Assembly (NCBI GenBank): GCA_017563195.1
Contig: JAFXDO010000043.1
Span: 1 to 50,722 of the forward strand
From: Clostridia bacterium
GTDB taxonomy: Bacteria > Bacillota > Clostridia > Oscillospirales > CAG-382
Reading direction: 5' to 3'
DNA length: 50,722 nt
Shown here one piece after another: positions 26,209 to 36,815 of this stretch. The translations under genes and the position numbers were made by a program. Each line of letters begins with the position of its first letter. The stretch's first letter is position 1. The notes below the pieces were generated by a model. It was given only the letters and a program-made list of their open reading frames with translations. It was not told the DNA's origin and did no database searches.

Positions 26209-26237
26209 ATTATAATGCAAGTTACCGGATATGTCAA
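26209..26237 (-). promoter_or_regulatory. Sigma-A promoter of the glycosyltransferase gene
   Basis: Minus strand TTGACA (26237-26232), 17 bases, TATAAT (26214-26209); both boxes are perfect. Divergent from the dnaA promoter, with a very AT-rich stretch (26238-26300) between. Confidence 0.85.
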
Positions 26238-26300
26238 TAACCCTGCATATAATAAGGAATATATTATATATAATATACGTTAAAATATATGTAAAAGGAC

Positions 26301-26329
26301 TTTACAATTTGGAAATGATGTGATATAAT
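26301..26329 (+). promoter_or_regulatory. dnaA: Sigma-A promoter of dnaA
   Basis: TTTACA, 17 bases, TATAAT, 60 bases before the dnaA ATG. A weak DnaA-box-like 9-mer (TTTTACACA on the minus strand, 26346-26354) lies in the leader and could allow autoregulation. Confidence 0.82.
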
Positions 26330-26389
26330 CAAATATGTATATTTATGTGTAAAACCCGACACGCGAAAAATCAAACGCGGAGTATAAAA

Positions 26390-27712
26390 ATGACAGATAA
26401 CGAATTAAAGCAAATAAAGCTTTTTGCTCTTGAGGAGCTTGAAAAGCTGTATTCCTCGGCAACGGTGAGCCTTTGGTTCAAGCCGATGCGGGTCGTGGCA
26501 GTCGACGTAAGCTGCATCACGGTCTCGCTTCCCGAAAACCGCAAGGCGTTTGTCGAATCCTCTTACTACAACGTGCTTCAGGAGGTATATTCGAGAGTCA
26601 TCGGCTGTGATATCGAGCTTAGGCTGATCACCGACGAGGAGGAGGCGGAAATGAGCCGCGAGTTCACCGAAGTGGTCGACTCGGCTTACAAGATGCGCTT
26701 CAACCCCGAATACACCTTTGAAAACTTCGTCGTCGGCAAGTCGAACCAGCTTGCACAGTCGGCATCGCTCGCGGTAGCAAATCATCCGGCGGAGCTTAAC
26801 AACCCGCTCTTCCTTTACGGACCGTCGGGACTCGGCAAGACCCACCTTTTGTTCTCGATAGTAAATGAAATAAGAAAAAATCACCCCAATTTCAACATAC
26901 TCTACGTCACGGGCGAGGAATTCACGAACGAGCTTATCGAATCGCTTTCTTTAAAGAAGCCGATGGCGTTCCGCGAAAAGTACAGAAACGTAGACGTTCT
27001 GCTTGTCGACGACATACAGTTCATCGCGGGCAAGATGTCGGTGCAGGAGGAGTTCTTCCACACCTTCGACACGCTCTTTAAGATGAACAAGCAGATAATT
27101 CTCGCATCCGACTGCGCGCCCAAGGACATAAACAACCTTGAGGACCGACTCAAGAGCCGATTCGTCATGGGCTTGGTCGCAGACATTCAGCCGCCCGATT
27201 TAGAGCTTCGCGTCGCGATATTCAAGCGCAAGGCGATCGATTTCAACTACGATATGGATCTTGACGTGCTTTATTACCTCGCCAAAAACATCACGACGAA
27301 CATCCGTCAGATCGAGGGCGCGTTGAAGAAGCTCAAGGCACACACGCTGATAACCGGCGAAAACTGCGACGTTTACGTGGCTAAAAAGGTATTGAACGAG
27401 TTTTTCGCTAACGAAAACAGCAAGGAATCGGTTATTGAACGGGTATTCAGCTTCGCTGAAAAGCGATACGGCGTCAAGCGCGAGGAGATCGTCGGGCACA
27501 GAAGAAGCTCGGACATCATCTCGGCAAGGCACTACGCTATCTACCTTATCCGACACACGACGAATCTTTCCCAGACCTCGATTGCGAAGCTATTCAACAA
27601 AAAGGACCACACGACCGTTATCAACTCGATAAGCTTTATCGAAAAGAAGATGGACAACGAGCCTGCCTTTGCACGCGAGATCGAATCTGCGATAGCCGAG
27701 CTCCGATCGTAA
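26390..27712 (+). CDS. dnaA: Chromosomal replication initiator DnaA
   Basis: AAA+ ATPase that binds DnaA boxes and opens oriC. The 440 residues show domain I (MTDNELKQIKLFALEELEKL...WFKPMRVV), Walker A GPSGLGKTHL, Walker B VLLVDDIQFIAGK, sensor region NNLEDRLKSRF (box VII-like) and the C-terminal DNA-binding domain with GHRRSSDIISARHYAIYL and KKDHTTVINSI. The ATG at 26390 follows CGGAG by 8 bases and gives the normal N-terminus; an in-frame ATG at 26345 would add 15 unlikely residues. It is transcribed alone from 26301 and ends at the terminator 27737-27756. Confidence 0.97.
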   Translation: MTDNELKQIKLFALEELEKLYSSATVSLWFKPMRVVAVDVSCITVSLPENRKAFVESSYYNVLQEVYSRVIGCDIELRLITDEEEAEMSREFTEVVDSAYKMRFNPEYTFENFVVGKSNQLAQSASLAVANHPAELNNPLFLYGPSGLGKTHLLFSIVNEIRKNHPNFNILYVTGEEFTNELIESLSLKKPMAFREKYRNVDVLLVDDIQFIAGKMSVQEEFFHTFDTLFKMNKQIILASDCAPKDINNLEDRLKSRFVMGLVADIQPPDLELRVAIFKRKAIDFNYDMDLDVLYYLAKNITTNIRQIEGALKKLKAHTLITGENCDVYVAKKVLNEFFANENSKESVIERVFSFAEKRYGVKREEIVGHRRSSDIISARHYAIYLIRHTTNLSQTSIAKLFNKKDHTTVINSISFIEKKMDNEPAFAREIESAIAELRS

Positions 27713-27736
27713 ATTACACGCTTTCAGCCGAAAAAC

Positions 27737-27756
27737 AAAAGGGTACCACCCTTTTT
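27737..27756 (+). terminator. Intrinsic terminator after dnaA
   Basis: AAAAGGGT, ACC loop, ACCCTTTTT. It begins 25 bases after the stop codon. Confidence 0.8.
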
Positions 27757-27776
27757 GCAAAAAGAAAAGAAACTAT

Positions 27777-27909
27777 TTATAATAGTATTTATTAGTATTA
27801 TTAGTAATAGTAGTCTCGGTGGATTGGTGGAAAGAGCCGCCGCGCTGTGTGCCGCAAGCAAATTTCGACCTTTAACGCGTGGACAAACTGTGCACACGCC
27901 TGTGGACAA
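27777..27909. other. oriC: Candidate origin of replication (oriC) between dnaA and dnaN
   Basis: Contains an AT-rich tract ending in TAGTAATAGTAG (27802-27813), which matches the pattern of the DnaA-trio unwinding motif of Bacillus. A GC-rich stretch follows, then DnaA-box-like 9-mers on the minus strand: TTGTCCACG (27886-27878) and TTGTCCACA (27909-27901), each close to TTATCCACA, with TGTGCACA between them. Genes on either side diverge in direction at dnaA. The distance from trio to boxes (about 65 bases) is longer than in Bacillus, so exact limits are uncertain. Confidence 0.65.
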
Positions 27910-27962
27910 CTCCGATTTGTGAGTGGATTCGGTTATGGAGTACGATTTTTGGAGTACGGTTT

Positions 27963-28014
27963 TTGGGAAACTTTTGCAAAAGTTTCCCAAACCCTTCAAA
28001 ATCCTTTAAAATAA
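27963..28014 (+). terminator. Type II 3' hairpin element after oriC
   Basis: Perfect 28-base palindrome (27963-27990; TTGGGAAACTTTTG and its complement), followed by ACCCTTCAAAATCC and TTTAAAATA. It directly adjoins the dnaN promoter block. Confidence 0.6.
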
Positions 28015-28030
28015 AAAAATTAAGTTTAAA

Positions 28031-28079
28031 AACGTTACGTTGAAATTGACTTGACAGAGTGAATTGCAACAAATAATAG
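28031..28079 (+). promoter_or_regulatory. Shared promoter block of dnaN-recF-remB-gyrB
   Basis: Palindrome AACGTTACGTT (28031-28041), 9 bases, TTGACA (28051-28056), 17 bases, TAATAG (28074-28079). ACCGT-GTAG-ACGGT just downstream would form a hairpin at the transcript 5' end. Confidence 0.62.
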
Positions 28080-28113
28080 AACCGTGTAGACGGTAAAAAA
28101 ATTGTGAAAGGAA

Positions 28114-28168
28114 TCGCGGAGAGACCTCGACAAATTTGTTGTATGGACCATCGCGACTGTAAGAAAAA
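28114..28168 (+). promoter_or_regulatory. CGCG-box leader unit C before dnaN
   Basis: GAAAGGAATCGCGG opens a single C unit (28114-28156), with ACAA/TTGT inner pairing, that closes at TCGCGA. The ATG follows 12 bases later with no Shine-Dalgarno sequence. This is the simplest copy: units A and B are absent. Confidence 0.75.
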
Positions 28169-29287
28169 ATGAAGTTTGTGGCTGATAAGAAGACGTTGTT
28201 GTCGTTAATTATGCCGGCGGCGTCGGCGGCGTCGAATAAGACGACTCTGCCCGCGCTTGAGGGGTTGCTGTTCAGGCTCGAGGGGGATAACCTGACGGTT
28301 TGCGGCTATGACCTTGAAAAGGGCGTAAGGACCTCGGGCACGGTAGTACCGATGCAGGAGGGCGCGGTCATCATCAACGCGCAGAAGATCACGTCGATCA
28401 TAAGAAATTTCCCCGACTGTGATATCTGCATCGAATCCGACGACAGAAATATGGTTCGTATCAGCGGCGGCATGAGTGATTTCACCATCCACGGAGTCAC
28501 GGCTGAGGTCTATCCCGCGCTGCCCTCGCTCGGCGGTGATAACGCGTTCAATATTTCGCGCTCGCTGATGAAGGATATAATTAACAGTACGGTTTTTGCA
28601 GTCGCACAGAGCGAGGCGAGACCGATTCTGACAGGCGAGCTGTTTATGATCGAAAACAGGACGCTTACCGTTGTTGCACTCGATAACTTCAGACTCGCGA
28701 TGCGTGAGGAAAAGCATTGTGTGTTTGATAACGATAACAGATTCTCGTTCGTCGTGCCCGGCAAGGCGCTTTCCGACCTTGCAAAGCTGCTTGACGACAG
28801 CGACGAGTTCCTGAGGGTCGAGTTTACCGCGAAGTATATTATTTTCAAGCTCGGCGATATCGTGTTCTTCTCGAGATTGCTCGAGGGCGAGTATCTTGAT
28901 TACAGACGCGCGCTTCCGCAGTCGAACAGGATCTTTGCAACGATAAACAGAAGCGAGTTTATCGAATCGGCAGAGCGTGCGAGCCTGCTTGTCGATGAAA
29001 AATTGAGGACCCCGCTCCGCTGTAAGTTTGAGGATAACAGCCTCAATATTTCCTGCAGCACGCAGTACGGAAGCGTAAACGACAATTTGAAGATCAAAAA
29101 GGACGGCGACGACATCGAGATAGGGTTCAATAATAAGTATCTTCTCGACGCGCTCAGAGCCTGCAGAGACGAAAAGATTATTGCATCGCTTTCGACCCCG
29201 CTGATGAGTATGATGATCGAGCCCGCCGAAAAGAGCGAGGACAGCAATTATATTTATCTCGTGTTGCCTTGTAAGCTTAAGGATTAA
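28169..29287 (+). CDS. dnaN: DNA polymerase III beta sliding clamp
   Basis: Ring-shaped processivity factor that holds DNA polymerase on the template. The 372 residues start MKFVADKKTLLSLI and show the three-fold clamp pattern, with VVALDNFRLAMREE (family motif, about 160-173) and a C-terminal YIYLVLPCKLKD close to the usual LVLPMRL ending that lines the protein-binding pocket. Length is normal. The start is fixed by the leader unit and conserved N-terminus. recF follows after three bases. Confidence 0.96.
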   Translation: MKFVADKKTLLSLIMPAASAASNKTTLPALEGLLFRLEGDNLTVCGYDLEKGVRTSGTVVPMQEGAVIINAQKITSIIRNFPDCDICIESDDRNMVRISGGMSDFTIHGVTAEVYPALPSLGGDNAFNISRSLMKDIINSTVFAVAQSEARPILTGELFMIENRTLTVVALDNFRLAMREEKHCVFDNDNRFSFVVPGKALSDLAKLLDDSDEFLRVEFTAKYIIFKLGDIVFFSRLLEGEYLDYRRALPQSNRIFATINRSEFIESAERASLLVDEKLRTPLRCKFEDNSLNISCSTQYGSVNDNLKIKKDGDDIEIGFNNKYLLDALRACRDEKIIASLSTPLMSMMIEPAEKSEDSNYIYLVLPCKLKD

Positions 29288-29290
29288 ATA

Positions 29291-30367
29291 ATGCGAATAG
29301 AGCATTTGTCACTTCGGTCGTTTCGCAACGCGAGCGAAAGCGAAATAAGCTTTTTGCCGGGAGTGAACGTTATTTGCGGTGCCAACGCCGCGGGAAAAAC
29401 GAATATTTTAGAGGCGATATTTTATTTCGCCGCAGGCAAAAGCTTCAGAAACTGCAAGGATAGGGAGCTTATCTCGTTTGGGTGTGATAAGGGCAGCATC
29501 GCGATGCGCTTTGCCACCGAAAACGACGTGTATAAGATGTCCGCACAGCTTTCAAAGAGCGGCAGACGTGTGATAAGGCTCGGCGAAAGCGCACCCCTGA
29601 GGATGACCGAGTATATAGGCAGGTTCCGCGCCGTGATATTCACGCCCGACCATCTTAATCTGGTCAAGGGCGCGCCCGAAAACAGGCGCAGGTTTTTGGA
29701 TCTTGCCATTTGTCAGTCGTTTCCGCGGTATGCAAAGACGCTTTCCGAGTATAACCGCGTTCTTGCGCAGAAAAACGCGCTGCTCAAGCGCGGAAGCGTC
29801 AACGACGATCTGCTTTTCGTCTATAACGAGCGGCTTGCGACGCTTGCCGCGGTGATCACGGTCAACCGCCGTAAGTACGTGCAGAAGCTCGAGGAGGAGG
29901 CAAAAACGTTCCTGCTCGATATGAGCGACGGAAAGGAAAGCCTGACGCTCAGCTACCAGTCTCAGGGCGACGGAAGCACGCAGGAAGAGATAAAGGAAAG
30001 CTATTTAAAGCTGTTTAACGAAAAATCGGAATACGAAAAGGAACGGTTTTTGAGCCTTTACGGCGCACATAAGGACGACTTTTCGGTTTGTATAAATAAA
30101 AAAAGCGCGCGTATGTATGCGTCGCAGGGACAGCAGAGAAGCATCGTGCTTTCGCTGAAGCTTGCCGAGGGTGAGCTTTCGTATAAGCTGACGGGCGAGT
30201 ACCCCGTGTTTTTGCTTGACGACATACTTTCCGAGCTTGACAGCGACAGAAAGGAGTATATTCTGTCGCGCATCACCGACCGACAGGTGATAATAACCGG
30301 CTGTGAAAGCGAGATTTTCGAAAACGAGGGCAAGATTCTCGTTTGCGAGGGAAGGATCACGCAGTAG
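29291..30367 (+). CDS. recF: DNA repair protein RecF
   Basis: ABC-type ATPase that helps load RecA at gaps. The 358 residues begin MRIEHLSLRSFRNA, have Walker A GANAAGKTNILEA (about 30-42), the signature SQGQQRSIVLSLKLAE near 278-293 and Walker B FLLDDILSELD. It starts three bases after dnaN and its stop abuts the remB ATG, so it is in one operon with both. Confidence 0.95.
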   Translation: MRIEHLSLRSFRNASESEISFLPGVNVICGANAAGKTNILEAIFYFAAGKSFRNCKDRELISFGCDKGSIAMRFATENDVYKMSAQLSKSGRRVIRLGESAPLRMTEYIGRFRAVIFTPDHLNLVKGAPENRRRFLDLAICQSFPRYAKTLSEYNRVLAQKNALLKRGSVNDDLLFVYNERLATLAAVITVNRRKYVQKLEEEAKTFLLDMSDGKESLTLSYQSQGDGSTQEEIKESYLKLFNEKSEYEKERFLSLYGAHKDDFSVCINKKSARMYASQGQQRSIVLSLKLAEGELSYKLTGEYPVFLLDDILSELDSDRKEYILSRITDRQVIITGCESEIFENEGKILVCEGRITQ

Positions 30368-30625
30368 ATGAGATATTTACAGCTCGAAAAGGGCGAAAGC
30401 ATCGATAAAACGACGGTGATCGGGATATTCGATATCGAAACGGCGAGTATGTCGCAGGCGACGAAGGAGCTTTTCCGCCGCAAGGAGGAGGAGCACGGCG
30501 TCGTCAGCGTCAGCAACGACCTGCCGAAAAGCTTTGTGCTGACCGAAAACGAGTATAACGACAGCGTTTATATCACCGGTCTTTCGACCGAAAGCATAAA
30601 AAAACGGTTGGATAACAGCATAAGA

Positions 30626-30655
<30 letters not shown>
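30368..30655 (+). CDS. remB: RemB/YaaB-like DUF370 regulator with repeat-derived tail
   Basis: 95-residue homologue of Bacillus RemB (YaaB), which sits at the same place between recF and gyrB; the relative RemA activates matrix and osmoprotection genes by binding DNA. Matching features are VIGIFDIETASMSQATKELFRR, LPKSFVLTENEYNDSVYITGLSTESIKKR. The ATG directly follows the recF stop. The last codons (RSHSVWNRGQ) and the stop come from the start of the gyrB leader repeat (from about 30626), so the C-terminus looks replaced or extended by repeat sequence. The biological role here is inferred from homology only. Confidence 0.88.
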
Positions 30656-32932
<2,277 letters not shown>

Positions 32933-32950
32933 GGAAGTTTTAAACGGATT

Positions 32951-33004
32951 GGGGAAGCTTTTGCAAAAGCTCCCCCAAACCCCCGCAAAATCCTTTAAAA
33001 TAAA
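32951..33004 (+). terminator. Type II 3' hairpin element after gyrB
   Basis: GGGGAAGCTTTTG pairs with CAAAAGCTCCCCC, then AAACCCCCGCAAAATCC and TTTAAAATAAA. It is followed at once by the gyrA promoter block. Confidence 0.6.
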
Positions 33005-33017
33005 AAAATATAAAGTG

Positions 33018-33092
33018 CAAAAACGTTAGGTTCTACTCTTCGTAACGGGGAAAAAGAACTTATAAAGTGAATTGTAACAAATAATAGAACCT
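33018..33092 (+). promoter_or_regulatory. Shared promoter block of gyrA (diverged copy)
   Basis: AACGTTAGGTT replaces the palindrome, and an inserted stretch separates it from GTGAATTGTAACAAATAATAGAACC, which matches the -10 region of the dnaN and DUF1015 blocks. A clear -35 is lost, so promoter strength is uncertain. Confidence 0.45.
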
Positions 33093-33110
33093 CATAGACG
33101 GTAACAAATT

Positions 33111-33346
33111 TCAGAAAGGTATCGCGGGGGCGTGACGCCCCAAGCAGTTCCCGCGGTAAGACTTAACAAAAAACAAAAACCTCACTCCGCGTGGGTCGAG
33201 GTTAACAAACTAAAGAAAGGTATCGCATAGTCGAAGTAAACAAGCGCGTTAACCAAGTCTGTAGAACCTTGTAGAACCTCCCAAGCTTCTGTAAGGTCTC
33301 GCGGAGAGAAGTTAACGAGTCCGTTGCATCGAAAATCGCGACTTTA
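33111..33346 (+). promoter_or_regulatory. CGCG-box leader repeat before gyrA (units B-A-C)
   Basis: Unit B: CGCGGG/CCCGCG around GGGGCG-TGA-CGCCCC (33122-33156), then an ACCTC...GAGGT hairpin (33179-33202). Unit A: 33223-33304 with the same long hairpin as before the DUF1015 gene. Unit C: 33299-33341, almost identical to 10945-10987. The sequence after TCGCGA (CTTTAAGAAAAA) is interrupted where the ATG stands in other loci. Confidence 0.8.
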
Positions 33347-33351
33347 AGAAA

Positions 33352-33509
33352 AAAGTTTTTTTCGGGGACATGTGCCTCGAAAAAAACACCTATGATGTCC
33401 GCAACCTTGGACAAGGCGCAAAGCGCCGCGCACAAGGTTGATGCGAATGCACGGACATCCAAAAAAATACCGATGAAAAACAAAGTTTTTCATCGAGAGC
33501 GGAGCGTCA
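33352..33509 (+). repeat. Triple-hairpin element inserted before the gyrA start
   Basis: Three strong inverted repeats in a row: GTTTTTTTCG/CGAAAAAAAC (33355-33364, 33378-33387); GATGTCCGCAACCTTG with CAAGGTTG and CGGACATC (33394-33409, 33433-33459), having an inner GGCGC-AAA-GCGCC; and GATGAAAAAC-AAA-GTTTTTCATC (33472-33494). A GCGGAGCG site near its end probably serves as the gyrA ribosome binding site. AAGAAA occurs at both borders (33346-33351, 33510-33515), possibly a target duplication. The family is unknown to me. Confidence 0.7.
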
Positions 33510-33514
33510 AAGAA

Positions 33515-36073
33515 ATGGCACACGAGTACGATTATAGTAACCATGAGGAACAGGTTATTCATAATATCGGAATAGAAAACGAAATAAAGAGCTGCTATAT
33601 CGACTATGCCATGTCGGTTATAGTCGGCAGAGCGCTGCCCGACGTAAGAGACGGTATGAAGCCGGTACACAGACGTATCCTTTACGCTATGTACGAGGAT
33701 AGGCTGACCTATGATAAGCCCTTCCGTAAGTCGGCAACGACGGTCGGTAACGTGCTCGGTAGATACCACCCGCACGGCGACGCGTCGGTCTACGATGCGA
33801 TGGTGCGTCTCGGTCAGGACTTCTCGCTGAGATACTGCCTTATCGATAAGCACGGTAACTTCGGTAATATCGACGGTGACCCCCCTGCGGCATACCGTTA
33901 TACCGAGGCGAGAATGTCGAAGATCGCCGACGAAATGATGGCGGATATCGAAAAGGACGTCGTCGATTTCATCCCGAACTTCGATAATATGCGTAAGGAG
34001 CCGGTCGTGCTCCCCTCGCGCTTCCCCAATTTGCTTGTAAACGGCAGTGTGGGTATTGCGGTAGGTATGGCGACGAATATCCCGACACATAACCTGCGTG
34101 AGGTTATCGAGGCGACCGAATACCTCATCGATAACCCCGATTGCTCGATAGTCGAGCTTATGCAGTACGTCAAGGGCCCCGATTTCCCGACCTACGGCAC
34201 GATCTACGGCACAAGCGGCATTTACGAGGCGTATATGACGGGCAGGGGCAAGATCCGTGTCCGCGCAAAGGCGCATTTCGAGGAAAAGCACGGCAGGACA
34301 AGCATCGTCGTCACCGAGCTGCCCTACCAGGTCAACCGCTCGATGCTGCTCGAAAGCATGGTCGACCTTGTCAAGACCAAGCGCGTCGAGGGTATTGCCG
34401 ATATCCGAAACGAATCGGGTAAGGCGGGTATGCGCATCGTCATCGATATAAAGAAGGACGCAAACGCGCAGATCGTACTCAATCTTCTGTATAAATATAC
34501 ACAGCTTCAGGACACCTGCGCTGTGAATATGGTCGCGCTCGTAAACGGCGTGCCCAAGCTCTTGAACCTCAAGGAGGTGCTCACGCACTACCTCGTTCAC
34601 CGTAAGGACGTTGTAACGAGAAGGGTGAGATACGACCTCGCGAAGGCAGAGCACGAGGCGCATATTTACGAGGGCTATAAGATCGCGATCGATAATATTG
34701 ACGAGGTCATCTCGATAATCCGCGCAAGCGCAAGCATCGCCGACGCAAAGGCGAACCTGATGGAGAGGTTCGGTCTGTCCGAGCCGCAGGCACAGGCGAT
34801 CGTCGATATGACGCTCGGTAAGCTTTCGGGCATGGAGCGTCAGAAGATCGAAGACAGATTGGCTGCTCTTTACGAGCTTATCAAGGAGCTGAAGGAGATC
34901 CTTGCAGACGAGGGCAAGCTTGTTGCCATCATCAAGGAGGACCTCGAGTTCATCAAGAATAAATACGGAGACGAAAGAAGAACCGACATTGTCGAGGCTG
35001 AAAACGATATCCTCATCGAGGACCTTATCGAGCGCGAGACCTGCGTAATCACCGCGACCCGCGCGGGCTACGTAAAGCGCCTGCCCAGCGATACCTATCA
35101 GGCACAGCGCCGCGGCGGTAAGGGCATCACCGCGATGGGCACGAGGGAGGAGGACTTTGTCGAGGACGTTATCATCTCGCACAGCCACGACTTCCTGCTT
35201 ATGTTCTCGAACACAGGTAAGGTGTATATTAAGAAGTGCTACGAGATCCCCGAAAGCGCAAGAACCGCGAAGGGCACCAACCTCGTAAACCTTCTGTCGC
35301 TCGATAACGACGAAAAGATCACCGCGATAGTCCCCGTGACCGAGTTCAACGAGGACACTAACCTCGTGCTGGTAACGAGATTCGGCGTAATCAAGCGTAT
35401 CAACCTTATGGCGTACAAGACAAAGCGCCAGAACGGTCTTTACGCGATCAACCTCGACGAGGGCGATCAGCTTCTGTACGTGCTCCGCTCGACCGGCAAC
35501 GACGATATCATCGTAGCGACGAGCCGCGGCGTATCGATAAGATTCTCCGAGGACGACGTCCGCGAAATGGGCAGACACGCACGCGGTGTGCGCGCCGTTA
35601 TGCTTGAAGAGGGCGACTACGTCGTCGGCGCGGCTATCATCCCCGACGGAAACGACGATAACGAGCTTTATATTCTCACCATCACCGAAAACGGCTTCGG
35701 TAAGCGAAGCGTTACCGGCGAATACAAGTGCCAGCGCCGCGGCGGTAAGGGTCTTATCTGCCACGGTATCAGCGCAAAAACGGGTGCATTGGCGGGCCTC
35801 AAGCTTGTTCGCAGCAGCGAAGAGGTTATGCTCATCACCGACGGCGGCATAATCATAAGAACCCGCGTTTCGGAAATCCCCGTCTACGGCAGAAGCGCGT
35901 CGGGCGTAATCGTTATGCGTCTTGAAGAGGGCGCAAGCGTCGCAAGGTTCGCGGTCGTCGACCCCGACACCGAGGCGGACGAAAAGGAGCAGCTCACCGA
36001 AGGAGCTGAGGCAGAAACGCTCGAGGAAGCCGCAACGGCAGAAACAGAACCCACAGCAGGGGAGGAACAGTAA
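33515..36073 (+). CDS. gyrA: DNA gyrase subunit A
   Basis: DNA-cutting subunit of gyrase. The 852 residues include the winged-helix core (RALPDVRDGMKPVHRRILYAM, YHPHGDASVYDAM), catalytic Tyr in AAYRYTEARM, the six-bladed C-terminal domain with the GyrA box QRRGGKG at two sites (about 528 and 738), and an acidic tail. Residue 90, the quinolone-contact position, is Ala rather than Ser or Thr. The ATG at 33515 gives the family N-terminus (NIGIENEIKSCYIDYAMSVI); in-frame starts from 33392 run through the hairpin element and are rejected. Its stop overlaps the next ATG by one base. Confidence 0.95.
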   Translation: MAHEYDYSNHEEQVIHNIGIENEIKSCYIDYAMSVIVGRALPDVRDGMKPVHRRILYAMYEDRLTYDKPFRKSATTVGNVLGRYHPHGDASVYDAMVRLGQDFSLRYCLIDKHGNFGNIDGDPPAAYRYTEARMSKIADEMMADIEKDVVDFIPNFDNMRKEPVVLPSRFPNLLVNGSVGIAVGMATNIPTHNLREVIEATEYLIDNPDCSIVELMQYVKGPDFPTYGTIYGTSGIYEAYMTGRGKIRVRAKAHFEEKHGRTSIVVTELPYQVNRSMLLESMVDLVKTKRVEGIADIRNESGKAGMRIVIDIKKDANAQIVLNLLYKYTQLQDTCAVNMVALVNGVPKLLNLKEVLTHYLVHRKDVVTRRVRYDLAKAEHEAHIYEGYKIAIDNIDEVISIIRASASIADAKANLMERFGLSEPQAQAIVDMTLGKLSGMERQKIEDRLAALYELIKELKEILADEGKLVAIIKEDLEFIKNKYGDERRTDIVEAENDILIEDLIERETCVITATRAGYVKRLPSDTYQAQRRGGKGITAMGTREEDFVEDVIISHSHDFLLMFSNTGKVYIKKCYEIPESARTAKGTNLVNLLSLDNDEKITAIVPVTEFNEDTNLVLVTRFGVIKRINLMAYKTKRQNGLYAINLDEGDQLLYVLRSTGNDDIIVATSRGVSIRFSEDDVREMGRHARGVRAVMLEEGDYVVGAAIIPDGNDDNELYILTITENGFGKRSVTGEYKCQRRGGKGLICHGISAKTGALAGLKLVRSSEEVMLITDGGIIIRTRVSEIPVYGRSASGVIVMRLEEGASVARFAVVDPDTEADEKEQLTEGAEAETLEEAATAETEPTAGEEQ

Positions 36074-36624
36074 TGAGCTTAAAGACATTCATACTTGAAA
36101 ACAGTTCGACCAAGAAGCAGCGTCAGTCGGATATCCAGAAAAAGCTGCGCGAATACCTCGATAACCCCAAGGCGAAGGTCGTTTACGACGAAAAGGGCAG
36201 ACCGACGGTCGAAAACGTCGAAAAGAAGGTCCATATTTCGGTAACCACCTGCGGCGCGGTTATGCTTTTGGTCATTTTCGAAAAGGCGATCGGCATCGAC
36301 GGAGAGTATCTCCCGCGTCTCACTTCGCCCGAAAATAAGGTCGACTATATGCTCCTCGCAGAACGCTTCTTCTCCTACGACGAGGTTGAGTACCTCCGCG
36401 ACTGCGCACGTGAGGCAGAGGCTGAAACCTTTGCGAACATCTGGGTCCGCAAGGAGGCGTACGTCAAGGCGGCGGGCAAGACCGTTGCCGAGTTCCCTAA
36501 CTTCTCGGTAGTCGACGGCTCGAGATTCGTGAAGAAGATCCACAATATCTCGATAAAGAAGTTCCAGATCAAGTTCCCCGACTGCGAAAGCTATACGTTT
36601 GCTATCGCCGGCAACATTGATTAA
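36073..36624 (+). CDS. 4'-phosphopantetheinyl transferase superfamily protein
   Basis: Likely transfers the phosphopantetheine arm of CoA to a carrier protein. The 183 residues show the three motifs of the Sfp/AcpS superfamily: the metal-binding GIDGEYL (about 76-82), RFFSYDEVEYL, and the IWVRKEAYVKAAGKT block (about 119-133, Trp/Lys-Glu-Ala-Lys-Gly). Length is between AcpS (about 120) and Sfp (about 225). TAATG overlap with gyrA indicates translational coupling. No carrier protein or synthase gene is near, so the target is unknown. Confidence 0.82.
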   Translation: MSLKTFILENSSTKKQRQSDIQKKLREYLDNPKAKVVYDEKGRPTVENVEKKVHISVTTCGAVMLLVIFEKAIGIDGEYLPRLTSPENKVDYMLLAERFFSYDEVEYLRDCAREAEAETFANIWVRKEAYVKAAGKTVAEFPNFSVVDGSRFVKKIHNISIKKFQIKFPDCESYTFAIAGNID

Positions 36625-36639
36625 CGAAAAAGCGGGGAA

Positions 36640-36752
36640 GCTGTCCATAGCGGCGCCGAGCATTTCATTATGCACAAACCCAGCCACTCGCAGTAGAATA
36701 CTACAGCTTCGGGCTGTGTTTGCACATTCGGCATCCACTCTGAACAGCTTCG
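36640..36752 (-). repeat. Dispersed palindromic repeat, copy 2
   Basis: Minus strand matches 15346-15460: GTTCAGAG, GATGC, TGTGCAAACACAGCC, GCTGTAG, TCTACTGC, GGTTTGTGCA and GAAATGCTC appear in the same order. Located between the transferase gene and the bidirectional terminator. The first arm pairs with the second as in copy 1. Confidence 0.65.
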
Positions 36753-36783
36753 GGTTTTTGTTACGCATTAAATTCAATCATAT

Positions 36784-36815
36784 AAAAAAGGTCTGTTATA
36801 AAGCAGACCTTTTTA
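36784..36815. terminator. Bidirectional intrinsic terminator between the transferase and metH
   Basis: AAAAAAGGTCTG, eight-base loop, CAGACCTTTTT. Works for both converging units. Confidence 0.82.

Noticed and set aside
33392-33514. Extended N-terminus of gyrA
   Set aside because: The extra 41 codons are translated hairpin sequence; the conserved GyrA start and a ribosome binding site are at 33515.
33344-36088. Long minus-strand reading frame opposite gyrA
   Set aside because: A shadow of gyrA created by its codon bias; no recognisable domain.
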